32,624 nucleotides of DNA from Acidobacteriota bacterium. Its GTDB lineage: Bacteria > Acidobacteriota > Vicinamibacteria > Vicinamibacterales > CAVVIG01. The translations under genes and the position numbers were made by a program. Below, piece after piece: positions 15,210 through 21,763 of the stretch; position 1 is the stretch's first letter, and the number at the start of each line of letters is the position of its first letter. The notes beneath the pieces were generated by a model, which worked only from the letters and a program-made list of their open reading frames with translations, ran no database searches and had not been told where the DNA came from. Location of the stretch: positions 1 through 32,624 of the forward strand of contig JADGOC010000027.1 of assembly GCA_017883165.1 (NCBI GenBank), read 5' to 3'.

Positions 15210-16102
15210 CCCCACGCCGCATCACCATCGTCGAGGTCGGCCCGCGCGACGGACTGCAGAACGAACACGTGTCGATCAGCACGGCCGACAAGATCGAGTT
15301 CGTGAACCGCTTGAGCGCCGCGGCGCTGCCGGTGATCGAAGTCTCCGCCTTCGTCAGCCCCAAGTGGGTGCCGCAGATGGCGGATGCGGCCGACGTCTTC
15401 AAGGGGATCACGCGCCGGCCGGGCACCCGCTACACCGCGCTCGTGCCGAACCTGGCCGGACTCGATCGCGCGATCGCGGCAGGCGTCACCGAAGTCGCGG
15501 TCTTCGCCGCCTCGACCGAGACCTTCAGCCGCAAGAACATCAACCAGAGCATCGAGGAATCGCTCGTCACCTACAAACAGGTCTGCGACCGCGCGCTCGC
15601 GGCCGGCCTTCGCGTTCGCGCATATTTGTCCACCGCCTTCGGCTGCCCGTACGAAGGCGAGGTTGCGCCGCAGATCGTCGCCGACCTCGCGGCGCGGCTC
15701 GTCGGACTCGGCGTGTTCGAAGTGGCCGTCAGCGACACGATCGGCATCGCGCATCCCGGGCAGATTCCGCGTGTCCTCGACGCGGTCCTCGCGCGCGTGC
15801 CGGTCAGCGAGATCGCGCTGCACTTTCACGATACGCGTGGGACCGCGCTCGCCAACGTGCTCGCGGCGCTGCCATATGGCGTGGGAACCTTTGACGGGTC
15901 GGCGGGAGGACTGGGCGGCTGCCCCTACGCGCCTGGCGCCGCGGGGAATCTCGCCACCGATGATCTGGTCTACATGCTGGATGGGTTGGGAATCGAAACC
16001 GGGGTGTCGCTGCCGGCGCTTTCGGAGGCGTCGGCGTTCATCGGCGCGCGGCTCGATCACCCGCTGCCGTCAAGATACGCGCAGGCGGTCAAACATTCGT
16101 AG
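15206..16102 (+). CDS. mvaB: Hydroxymethylglutaryl-CoA lyase
   Basis: This 298-residue TIM-barrel lyase of the HMGL-like/DRE family cleaves HMG-CoA to acetoacetate and acetyl-CoA, the last step of leucine breakdown. The N-terminal active-site strand EVGPRDGLQNE supplies the catalytic Arg/Asp. EVSAFVSPKWVPQMAD and FAASTETFSRKNINQS follow, with metal-binding candidates in LHFHDTRGTALAN. The conserved cysteine lies in the G-loop GGLGGCPYAPGAAGN (Cys at about 239). Length is normal for bacterial HMG-CoA lyases. The start ATG overlaps the carrier stop by ATGA, so it is the last gene of a tightly coupled operon. It converges with the ferredoxin gene. Confidence 0.95.
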   Translation: MTPRRITIVEVGPRDGLQNEHVSISTADKIEFVNRLSAAALPVIEVSAFVSPKWVPQMADAADVFKGITRRPGTRYTALVPNLAGLDRAIAAGVTEVAVFAASTETFSRKNINQSIEESLVTYKQVCDRALAAGLRVRAYLSTAFGCPYEGEVAPQIVADLAARLVGLGVFEVAVSDTIGIAHPGQIPRVLDAVLARVPVSEIALHFHDTRGTALANVLAALPYGVGTFDGSAGGLGGCPYAPGAAGNLATDDLVYMLDGLGIETGVSLPALSEASAFIGARLDHPLPSRYAQAVKHS

Positions 16103-16110
16103 GGGCGGCG

Positions 16111-16437
16111 TTACGTGGTTTCCTGCAGCACCTTCACCACTTCTTCGAACGGCACCATGTTGATGGCGTCGTAGTCGGCCGGGCAGCCGAACTCGCGCTG
16201 CTGGGGAGCGGTGGGATTGCCGAGCGTCACGCACAAGCCGCATCCGATGCACAAGTCCGCGCGCACGGCGCACACCATCCGGCCGTCGCGATCCGGCTCT
16301 TCGATGATGCAGCTGGCGACGGGGCAGGCGGCTTGACAGATCGAACACGCAAACGCGCCGAAACAGGCGTCGGGATCGATGACGGCGATCGTTTTCGGCG
16401 CTTTCTTGCGCGCGCCGCCCATCATCTTGGTCCACAT
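16111..16437 (-). CDS. Ferredoxin-like protein with irregular Cys spacing
   Basis: This 108-residue iron-sulfur protein has a basic N-terminus (MWTKMMGGARKKAPK), then two cysteine sets. The first is CFGAFACSICQAACPVASC, i.e. C-x5-C-x2-C-x3-CP plus another Cys. The second is CIGCGLCVTLGNPTAPQQ...GCP, i.e. C-x2-C-x2-C followed by the CP only about 15 residues later. Regular 2[4Fe-4S] ferredoxins use C-x2-C-x2-C-x3-CP twice. The protein may bind one regular and one modified cluster, or two with altered loops. It is probably a cytoplasmic electron carrier with unknown partner. No Shine-Dalgarno sequence is seen, but TATAAT lies 8 nt before ATG. Confidence 0.82.
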   Translation of the reverse strand: MWTKMMGGARKKAPKTIAVIDPDACFGAFACSICQAACPVASCIIEEPDRDGRMVCAVRADLCIGCGLCVTLGNPTAPQQREFGCPADYDAINMVPFEEVVKVLQETT

Positions 16438-16445
16438 GGGACCAA

Positions 16446-16451
16446 ATTATA
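16446..16451 (-). promoter_or_regulatory. Consensus -10 box before ferredoxin gene (leaderless)
   Basis: On the minus strand TATAAT, a perfect -10 hexamer, is followed by 8 nt and then the ATG at 16437. There is no ribosome site. It lies in the 20-bp gap after the pilin-like gene, so the ferredoxin can be expressed independently of it. Confidence 0.5.
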
Positions 16452-16457
16452 CGCGAT

Positions 16458-17024
16458 TTAGTGGATCGGATGGCCCGATGGCGGCTCCGCCGCCTCGGGC
16501 ATCGTCGCAAAAAGCGACGACGTGTCTTCGTAGATCGCACCAAGGGCGTTGGTGCCGAAATATCGCGGGTTGGTCGAGTCGGACGGATCCGCGCCGGCCT
16601 TGAAGGCCTGCGCCCCGTTGTTCGGGCCGATCAGATTGCACGAGTCCGGCGCGCCCACCATCGACGTGCCGGTCATTTGGATGGTGTAGCCACCCTTGTC
16701 AACCGTCGGGCCCGTCCCCATGTCGCTGGCGACAAATCCGTAACTGGAGCCGATCGGCGGCTTGGCAAGCGACGGCAGATCCGGCGCGTAATACCCGTTT
16801 CCGCAAGACAGCGCGAATGCCAGTTGCGCGGTGCTCAGGGTGCGCATCGTCGAGATGGCGGAGGCGGCGGTGGCTGAAGTTCTGGCCGACATGAGGCGGG
16901 GCACGGCGATCGCGGACAGGACGCCGATGATGCCGCACACGAACAGTAAGTCGATGAGGGCAAATCCTTTATCGCTACGTGAGCGCACGTCGTCCTGTGG
17001 TCGCGGACCCCCGGCCATGAGCAT
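16458..17024 (-). CDS. Type IV pilin-like (prepilin) protein with Asp at +5
   Basis: This 188-residue prepilin has a 19-residue basic leader ending SDKG, then FALIDLLFVCGIIGVLSAIAVPRL, the hydrophobic N-terminal helix after a prepilin peptidase site (G/F). Position +5 of the mature protein is Asp instead of the almost invariant Glu. The globular part (GNGYYAPDLPSLAKPPIGSS, GGYTIQMTGT, DSCNLIGPNN) resembles GspG/pilin-like domains, with two cysteines (CGNG and DSCN) that could form the C-terminal disulfide loop. Role: filament or pseudopilus subunit processed by a PilD-like peptidase encoded elsewhere. No pilus assembly genes are nearby. The start is ATG 17024 (or 17018), with no Shine-Dalgarno sequence. 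A strong hairpin precedes it. Confidence 0.82.
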   Translation of the reverse strand: MLMAGGPRPQDDVRSRSDKGFALIDLLFVCGIIGVLSAIAVPRLMSARTSATAASAISTMRTLSTAQLAFALSCGNGYYAPDLPSLAKPPIGSSYGFVASDMGTGPTVDKGGYTIQMTGTSMVGAPDSCNLIGPNNGAQAFKAGADPSDSTNPRYFGTNALGAIYEDTSSLFATMPEAAEPPSGHPIH

Positions 17025-17046
17025 AAAAATTCTATATTATGTTTTC

Positions 17047-17086
17047 GGCTGAAAGGCCGTAGACCTGTAGGCCCGGCCCCTCAGCC
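17047..17086 (-). promoter_or_regulatory. Long RNA hairpin upstream of the pilin gene
   Basis: The minus strand reads GGCUGAGGGGCC, a 16-nt loop, then GGCCUUUCAGCC. The arms pair over 12 bp with no gap, two pairs being G-U. In the opposite transcript those two pairs would be A-C mismatches, so the structure favours RNA made in the direction of the pilin gene. It ends 22 nt before the ATG and is followed by an AT-rich segment (CATAATATAGAATTTTT). It could be a terminator for the upstream gene or a cis-regulatory leader. It does not match the c-di-GMP-I consensus I know. Confidence 0.5.
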
Positions 17087-17104
17087 CGGTGACACCCGGC
17101 CGCG

Positions 17105-17509
17105 TCAACCCTGCGGGGGATGCTTCGTGCGCCACTCCTCGCTCTTCTTGATCGCCGTCGCCACTCTTTCTTCCGCCTCGGCCTCTGTCAGCCCATTCAG
17201 GCGATTACGCAGGTACGCGTCGAAGACCCACGCGCTGATGCCTTCGTAATCGGGATGGCCGCTGATCCAGAGGCCCTCCGGCCGCTGAAGGCCGTCGGGT
17301 GATTTGTAGAAGGCGTCCAGCCACATCATCACGCGCTGAATCTCCGGCCCCTGGTTTTCCATCGAATCGGCGGTGAGATGCTGCGCGCGCGCGAGCGCCG
17401 GCGCCTGCTCGTCGGCCAGTTGGGCGCGGAGCTGTCCGTTCTGGCTGTAGAAATGAAACGAAGTTGCGGCGAGGATCGCCGCGGCCACCGCGAGGACACG
17501 AGTCAGCAT
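17105..17509 (-). CDS. Small signal-anchored protein, unknown
   Basis: This 134-residue protein begins MLTRVLAVAAAILAATSFHF, a signal anchor or signal peptide. A helical segment follows (GQLRAQLADEQAPALARAQH), then EIQRVMMWLDAFYKSPDGLQ, SGHPDYEGISAWVFDAYLR and a charged C-terminal helix (EAEAEERVATAIKKSEEWR). I do not recognise the family. The start is ATG 17509; there is no ribosome site, but TACAAT stands 9 nt upstream. It lies 24 bp after the DUF1800 gene on the same strand, so read-through expression with that gene is possible. It is probably periplasmic and membrane-tethered. Confidence 0.7.
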   Translation of the reverse strand: MLTRVLAVAAAILAATSFHFYSQNGQLRAQLADEQAPALARAQHLTADSMENQGPEIQRVMMWLDAFYKSPDGLQRPEGLWISGHPDYEGISAWVFDAYLRNRLNGLTEAEAEERVATAIKKSEEWRTKHPPQG

Positions 17510-17518
17510 AGTGGGGGG

Positions 17519-17524
17519 ATTGTA
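17519..17524 (-). promoter_or_regulatory. -10-like box 9 nt before start at 17509
   Basis: The minus strand reads TACAAT, then CCCCCCACT, then ATG. The run of C excludes a Shine-Dalgarno sequence. The arrangement fits a leaderless or very short-leader transcript. Confidence 0.3.
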
Positions 17525-17533
17525 CTCGGACTG

Positions 17534-19150
17534 TCAGCGGCGCTGAAACTCCGGCGCGCCGAGCACCAGGCCGGTTCTGAGTGCCGCCGTCGCGCGCGGA
17601 CCGGACGCGCCGGCCAGCGCCTGGCGCGTGGACACGGACAGATCATCGGCGAGCGAGAACATGATGATCCGGTCCGGCGCTTCGTCCGCCGTCCCGCCGA
17701 GCGCGAGATTGACGCGGGCGCCGCCGACACGGCCGCCGGCGAGCGCCAGCGCGAAGTTCAGCCGATCGATCAACGCCCCGGTCGCCATCCATGCCGTCGC
17801 GCGATCGCCGTACCCGGTCGGCGGGAGGCACTGATACAGCGGCTCGCCGAGCGCGGCGATCGTTCCGAGCGCCGCGTTGGGCACGACCACCTCGGCACCG
17901 GTCGCACGCAGCGCGCTCGCGACGAATTCGAACGGCGTCTTCAGCTTGGCGCGCCGCGCGGCCGGGTCGAACAGTTCCGGCGACGTCAGGATCGTGCGCA
18001 CGACCTCGCGCAGATCGCCGTCGGTCTTGCCGAACGTCCGCGCCGCGCGATCCACGAGCGCCGGGGGCGGATCGTCGGCAACGAAACGGCGCGCGAGCTT
18101 GGTGGCGATGAAGCGCGCCGTGGACGGGTGCCGCGCGATCAGATCCAGCACCTCCTCGCCGTCCTCGATGCCGCGCGCGGCCTTGAGGGTTTGGCCGAGC
18201 ACGCGCTTCTGCGTGCGATCGTGCGCCTTGTCGTCGAACGCGAAGCCACTCGCCTCACGCGGCTTCCGCATTGTCCACCCGGTGAACGCGCGCGCGACGT
18301 CGACGACGTCGCGCTGGGTGTAGCCGCCATCGACGCCGAGGGTGTGGAGCTCCATCAACTCGCGCGCGTAGTTCTCATTCAACCGCCCCGCGCGGCTCAA
18401 CCAGTTGTCCAGATAGAACAGCATCGCGGGACTCTTCGCCACCGCACCCAGCAAATCGCGAAAGCGCCCCAGCACGTGGGGCCGGATGACGTCGCGCTCG
18501 TACTCGAGCATCACCGGCTTGTCGTCGATCTTGCCGGCGAAGACATTGAAGTGGTTGAACCAGAAATCGACGAGCACTTCCTGGAGCTGACGCTCGCTGT
18601 AGACGGCACGTAGAAGTTTCCCGGCTTGCAGCTCCTGCAGCACCTGCTGGTTGCGCCGCTGGAACGACCACTCCTCGGGGAGCACTTCGTTTTGGCCGAT
18701 CGCGGCCGCCGGCCTGTCGCCGCCCGGCAGCGTCACGGCGGCGATCGGCGTGAGGAGCGCGCGAAGTGGCTTGCCCGCGGGGAGCCGGCCAGCCCGCTGC
18801 GCGGCCATCTCGGCGCGGGCCGCCACCATCGGCAGGTAACAGCGCGCGGCGAACGTCCGCGCATCGGTCGTCCGCGTCGTCAGCGGCTGGAGCCGCCAGT
18901 CGAGGTCGGGGTCGGGGATGGTCTCGGGATGCAGTTGCTGATCGATGAAGGCGACGATCCCGAGGTGCTGGACGCGGGCGACGTCGCCGGAACGAGCACC
19001 GTAGCCCAGCCGGTTCAGGAGGTGGACGATCGTCGCGGCGTCGGGACGCCGCGCGGCGCGCGGCAGCGTCGAGCGGGGGTTACGCGCGCAACCGGCGAGG
19101 CCCGCGGCCAGCACCGCCGCCACGGCCACCGCCGCCCGTCGCGCGCGCAT
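17534..19150 (-). CDS. DUF1800 family lipoprotein
   Basis: This 538-residue protein uses the start ATG 19150 (MRARRAAVAVAAVLAAGLAG then Cys), which gives a textbook lipobox LAGC at Cys21. The track start at 19237 runs into the ferritin gene. The DUF1800 core is clear: HLLNRLGYGARSGDV near the start, VDFWFNHFNVFAGKIDD, NENYARELMELHTLGVDGGY, and DVARAFTGWTMRKPREASGF; later STARFIATKLARRFVADDPP and LKTPFEFVASALRATGAE. DUF1800 proteins are often followed by a DUF1501 partner in Acidobacteriota and Planctomycetes; no such gene is here. The function is unproven. It starts 7 bp after the ferritin-like gene stop, so it is co-transcribed with it. Confidence 0.9.
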   Translation of the reverse strand: MRARRAAVAVAAVLAAGLAGCARNPRSTLPRAARRPDAATIVHLLNRLGYGARSGDVARVQHLGIVAFIDQQLHPETIPDPDLDWRLQPLTTRTTDARTFAARCYLPMVAARAEMAAQRAGRLPAGKPLRALLTPIAAVTLPGGDRPAAAIGQNEVLPEEWSFQRRNQQVLQELQAGKLLRAVYSERQLQEVLVDFWFNHFNVFAGKIDDKPVMLEYERDVIRPHVLGRFRDLLGAVAKSPAMLFYLDNWLSRAGRLNENYARELMELHTLGVDGGYTQRDVVDVARAFTGWTMRKPREASGFAFDDKAHDRTQKRVLGQTLKAARGIEDGEEVLDLIARHPSTARFIATKLARRFVADDPPPALVDRAARTFGKTDGDLREVVRTILTSPELFDPAARRAKLKTPFEFVASALRATGAEVVVPNAALGTIAALGEPLYQCLPPTGYGDRATAWMATGALIDRLNFALALAGGRVGGARVNLALGGTADEAPDRIIMFSLADDLSVSTRQALAGASGPRATAALRTGLVLGAPEFQRR

Positions 19151-19157
19151 GACGTGG

Positions 19158-19619
19158 TTACTTCTTGGAACGCGACACGTCGGGAACGTCTTCGCCGAGC
19201 GCGGTCGCGAGATCGGTCTGGTGCTCCTGCTCCTCACGCAGGATCTCGCGGATGTCTTCGGCGATGGCGTACTCGCTCAACGCCTCGCACTGCTGGACGC
19301 GCTCGCGGTAGGCGCGGATCGTGTTGTTCTCGTTGACGAGATCGGCGCGCAGCATCTCGGTCGCCTTCTTCGAGATCTTCACCGGCTGCGGCGTCGCCGT
19401 CGGCGTCCCGCCCAGATAGTCGATGTGCTTGGAAATGGTGAGCGCGTGCGCCAGTTCCTCTCCTGCGTGCGCTTCGAGCTCCTTGGCGATGTTCATGTAC
19501 TCGGCGCCTTTCAGCGTCTGCGAGTAGATGACGTAGGCGATGATCGCCTGGTACTCGCGCGAAAGGTCTTCGTTCAGATTCTCGATCAGTTGCTTGCGTG
19601 TGAGTGTCGCGTCAGCCAT
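19158..19619 (-). CDS. Ferritin-like / bacterioferritin family protein
   Basis: This 153-residue four-helix-bundle protein starts at ATG 19619 behind GGGAG. The di-iron ligand pattern is visible: Glu in DLSREYQAIIAYVIY (helix A), ExxH in HAGEELAHALTISKHID (helix B), Glu in LVNENNTIRAYRERVQQ (helix C), and ExxH in EEQEHQTDLATAL (helix D). The length fits bacterioferritin-like proteins that store iron or detoxify peroxide in the cytoplasm. I see no heme-ligand methionine that I can assign with confidence. It is the first gene of an operon with the DUF1800 lipoprotein. The pairing of an iron-handling protein with DUF1800 is unusual in my experience. Confidence 0.88.
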   Translation of the reverse strand: MADATLTRKQLIENLNEDLSREYQAIIAYVIYSQTLKGAEYMNIAKELEAHAGEELAHALTISKHIDYLGGTPTATPQPVKISKKATEMLRADLVNENNTIRAYRERVQQCEALSEYAIAEDIREILREEQEHQTDLATALGEDVPDVSRSKK

Positions 19620-19687
19620 GTCGTCGTTTTCTCCCGTCCTCGTAGTCTAATGGAGATTCGCGCGAGCTACCTCAGCCGCGGACGCGA

Positions 19688-20272
19688 TCAGAACTTGAAC
19701 GTGATACCAACGCTGGCCCGGTTGAAGTCGAGCTTCTGGCCGACGACGAGCTTCCCGAGGTGGAGCAAGCCGACGTCCTGCAGCGTGTGGAAATGGCGAA
19801 TGTCGCCGCGCACGCCCACGTTCTTCAGGAAGAAGATGTTCACGCCGCCGCCGATGTCGTAGCCGACCGCATTGCTGTCTCCGCCGACGGCCGTCGGATT
19901 GAGCGACGCGTGCACGTGCGGGCGCACCAGGCCGATGCCGCCGACCGCGTACGGCTGCACCGGGCCGGCCGGCACGCCGACCATCAGGTTGCTCATCGCC
20001 GTAAGAATGCTGCCCTGGTCGCCCGGCGTCTGCGCGAAGAAGTCTTGCGCGAACGCGATGTCTTCTTCGAACCCGAAGACGCTTCCCATCTTGCCGATCG
20101 AGACGCCGAAGTTGGTATGTTTCGCCTGGCAGTTGGTCAGGCTGGCGCAGTCTGACGAATCGCCGCCGAAGTGGTAGCCGATGAACGGCGTGATGAAGCC
20201 GTCGGCGCGCGCGGGCAGCGCCGACAACGCGAGAAGCGTGGTGACGAAGGCCGTGAGTCGTAGTGATCGCAC
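19688..20272 (-). CDS. Outer-membrane beta-barrel protein
   Basis: The track ORF starts at 20341, but GTG 20272 is preceded by GGAGG at 8 nt and gives an ideal signal peptide (MRSLRLTAFVTTLLALSALP, ending ARA). The mature protein of about 170 residues begins DGFITPFIGYHFGG and contains alternating strands: TNFGVSIGKMGSVFGFEEDI, VQPYAVGGIGLVRPHVHA, GYDIGGGVNIFFLKNVGVRG and a C-terminal strand ending NRASVGITFKF, with a terminal Phe as in outer-membrane barrels. It fits the 8-strand OmpA/OmpW-like 'outer membrane beta-barrel protein' class. One cysteine pair (DCASLTNCQ) may form an external disulfide. The substrate or role is unknown. Confidence 0.85.
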   Translation of the reverse strand: MRSLRLTAFVTTLLALSALPARADGFITPFIGYHFGGDSSDCASLTNCQAKHTNFGVSIGKMGSVFGFEEDIAFAQDFFAQTPGDQGSILTAMSNLMVGVPAGPVQPYAVGGIGLVRPHVHASLNPTAVGGDSNAVGYDIGGGVNIFFLKNVGVRGDIRHFHTLQDVGLLHLGKLVVGQKLDFNRASVGITFKF

Positions 20273-20418
20273 GATCTGATCCTCCGTTCCCATCATGGCA
20301 CAGGTCACGGACCGACACGAATTGTCCGTCCCCCGTGACAAGGAATGTCAACGGATGCGCAGCCTGGTGCATCCGTGTGCAGCCCGGGCAGGCATCAACT
20401 TTGGAGTGCATCAGATCG

Positions 20419-20667
20419 ATGATGAGCTTCTTCACGGCCGGTCCCGATCTGGTTCGGTGGGAGCTGACCACCGTTGCCGGCCACGCCGGTCAGTACCGGC
20501 TGACGATTCACCATGCGCACGGCGCGATCGTCGAGTACTTCAACGACGTCACGGCCGCGCTGCTCAGGCAGGGCGAGCTCGAGGCGCTGCTGATGGCGGC
20601 GCGCTCGGGCGCTCGCACCTCTGAAGCACCCTGGGTGGACGTGCCGCTCAAAGAGAAGTCTGGCTAG
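20419..20667 (+). CDS. Small hypothetical protein (82 aa)
   Basis: The likely start is ATG 20419 or 20422; the track start at 20263 overlaps the promoter side of the divergent barrel gene. The product (SFFTAGPDLVRWELTTVAGH, YRLTIHHAHGAIVEYFNDVT, then a helix ALLRQGELEALLMAARSGA) has no signal peptide. A three-strand plus helix pattern is plausible. I recognise no family. It ends 17 bp before the RNase D gene on the same strand. Coding bias is good, but the ribosome site is weak. Confidence 0.6.
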   Translation: MMSFFTAGPDLVRWELTTVAGHAGQYRLTIHHAHGAIVEYFNDVTAALLRQGELEALLMAARSGARTSEAPWVDVPLKEKSG

Positions 20668-20672
20668 CCTGA

Positions 20673-20678
20673 TATATT
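20673..20678 (+). promoter_or_regulatory. -10-like box 6 nt before RNase D start
   Basis: TATATT is followed by GCTGGC and then the GTG start at 20685. There is no Shine-Dalgarno sequence. It matches the leaderless layout seen at the YihY, zinc-ribbon and ferredoxin genes. Confidence 0.4.
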
Positions 20679-20684
20679 GCTGGC

Positions 20685-21743
20685 GTGATTGACACCGACC
20701 AGCAGCTCGCGGCGTTTCTGCGCACGCTCCGGACCGCCGCCTGGGTGGCGGTCGACACCGAGGCGGACAGCCTGCACGCCTACCCGGAAAAACTGTGCCT
20801 GATTCAGATCAGCACCGCGGCCGGCGACGAGCTCGTCGACCCGCTGGCTGGCATCAACATCGATCCCGCACTCGAAGCGCTCGCGGATCACGAAGTCGTC
20901 ATGCACGCCGCGGACTACGACCTGCGGATGCTGAAGAGACATCACGCGTTCACGCCCCGGGCGATTTTCGACACGATGCTGGCGTCGCGTCTCCTGGGAG
21001 GTCGGCAGTTCGGCTACAGCCATCTTGTCGAGCACTATCTCGGGGTGACGCTGGAGAAAGGCGCGCAGAAAGCGAACTGGGCGCTGCGGCCGCTCGCGCC
21101 GCGGCTCGAGGCCTACGCGCGCAACGACACGCGGTATCTCAAGCCGCTGGCCGACCGGCTGACGGCCGATCTGCAGGCCGCGGGGCGGCTTGCGTGGCAT
21201 CAGGAAGCGTGCGCGCGATTGATTCTCGACAGCACGCGGCCATCGTCTGTCGATCCGGATGCGGTCTGGCGCATCAAGGGCAGCCAGGTGCTCAACCGGC
21301 GCGCGCTCGCGGTGCTCCGCGAGCTGTGGCGCTGGCGCGAGCGCGAGGCCATCGCCGCCGACCGGCCGCCGTTCTTCATCTTGAGCCACGAGGTGCTCGT
21401 CGCGATCGCGGCGGCCGCCGCCGGGCACAATCCTCTCGAGACCGTGCTGCCGAAGCACATTTCGGACCGCTGGCGAGCCGGCCTGACCAAGGCTGTTGCG
21501 GAAGGCCTGGCACTGCACGAGGAACAACTGCCCAACGTGGTGAAGAGGGTCATCGATCGGCTGTCGGACGCGGAACAGAAGGGTGTGCTGGATCTGCAGA
21601 AGCTCCGCGACGCGCGCGCGGCGGAACTGGGGATCGACCCGACGCTCATCGCCAGCCGGGCGACGCTGACGGATCTCGCGCGAGACTGGGACGAGCACGC
21701 CGGCGAGCTGATGGCGTGGCAGCGTGAGCTGATGACGCCCTGA
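20685..21743 (+). CDS. rnd: Ribonuclease D
   Basis: This 352-residue 3'-5' exoribonuclease trims tRNA precursors and other small RNAs. The DEDDy nuclease motifs are present: VAVDTEADSLHAY (Exo I, Asp/Glu), VVMHAADYDLRMLKRHH (Exo II, Asp), and LEAYARNDTRYLKPLADRL (Exo III, Asp and Tyr). FDTMLASRLLGG and a GVTLEKGAQKANW loop are also typical. A C-terminal HRDC-like helical region follows (NRRALAVLRELWRWREREA). The length matches compact bacterial RNase D. The GTG start has no Shine-Dalgarno sequence. It converges with the collagen-like gene. Confidence 0.94.
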   Translation: MIDTDQQLAAFLRTLRTAAWVAVDTEADSLHAYPEKLCLIQISTAAGDELVDPLAGINIDPALEALADHEVVMHAADYDLRMLKRHHAFTPRAIFDTMLASRLLGGRQFGYSHLVEHYLGVTLEKGAQKANWALRPLAPRLEAYARNDTRYLKPLADRLTADLQAAGRLAWHQEACARLILDSTRPSSVDPDAVWRIKGSQVLNRRALAVLRELWRWREREAIAADRPPFFILSHEVLVAIAAAAAGHNPLETVLPKHISDRWRAGLTKAVAEGLALHEEQLPNVVKRVIDRLSDAEQKGVLDLQKLRDARAAELGIDPTLIASRATLTDLARDWDEHAGELMAWQRELMTP

Positions 21744-21763
21744 GGCGCGCTCTCCAGTTGTCG

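Noticed and set aside
17025-17104. c-di-GMP class I riboswitch before the pilin gene
   Set aside because: The leader lacks the GACGCAAAGC-type core and tetraloop receptor arrangement that I know for the class; only a single long hairpin is evident.
17378-18613. 411-residue plus-strand ORF
   Set aside because: Antisense shadow of the DUF1800 gene; no coherent protein features.
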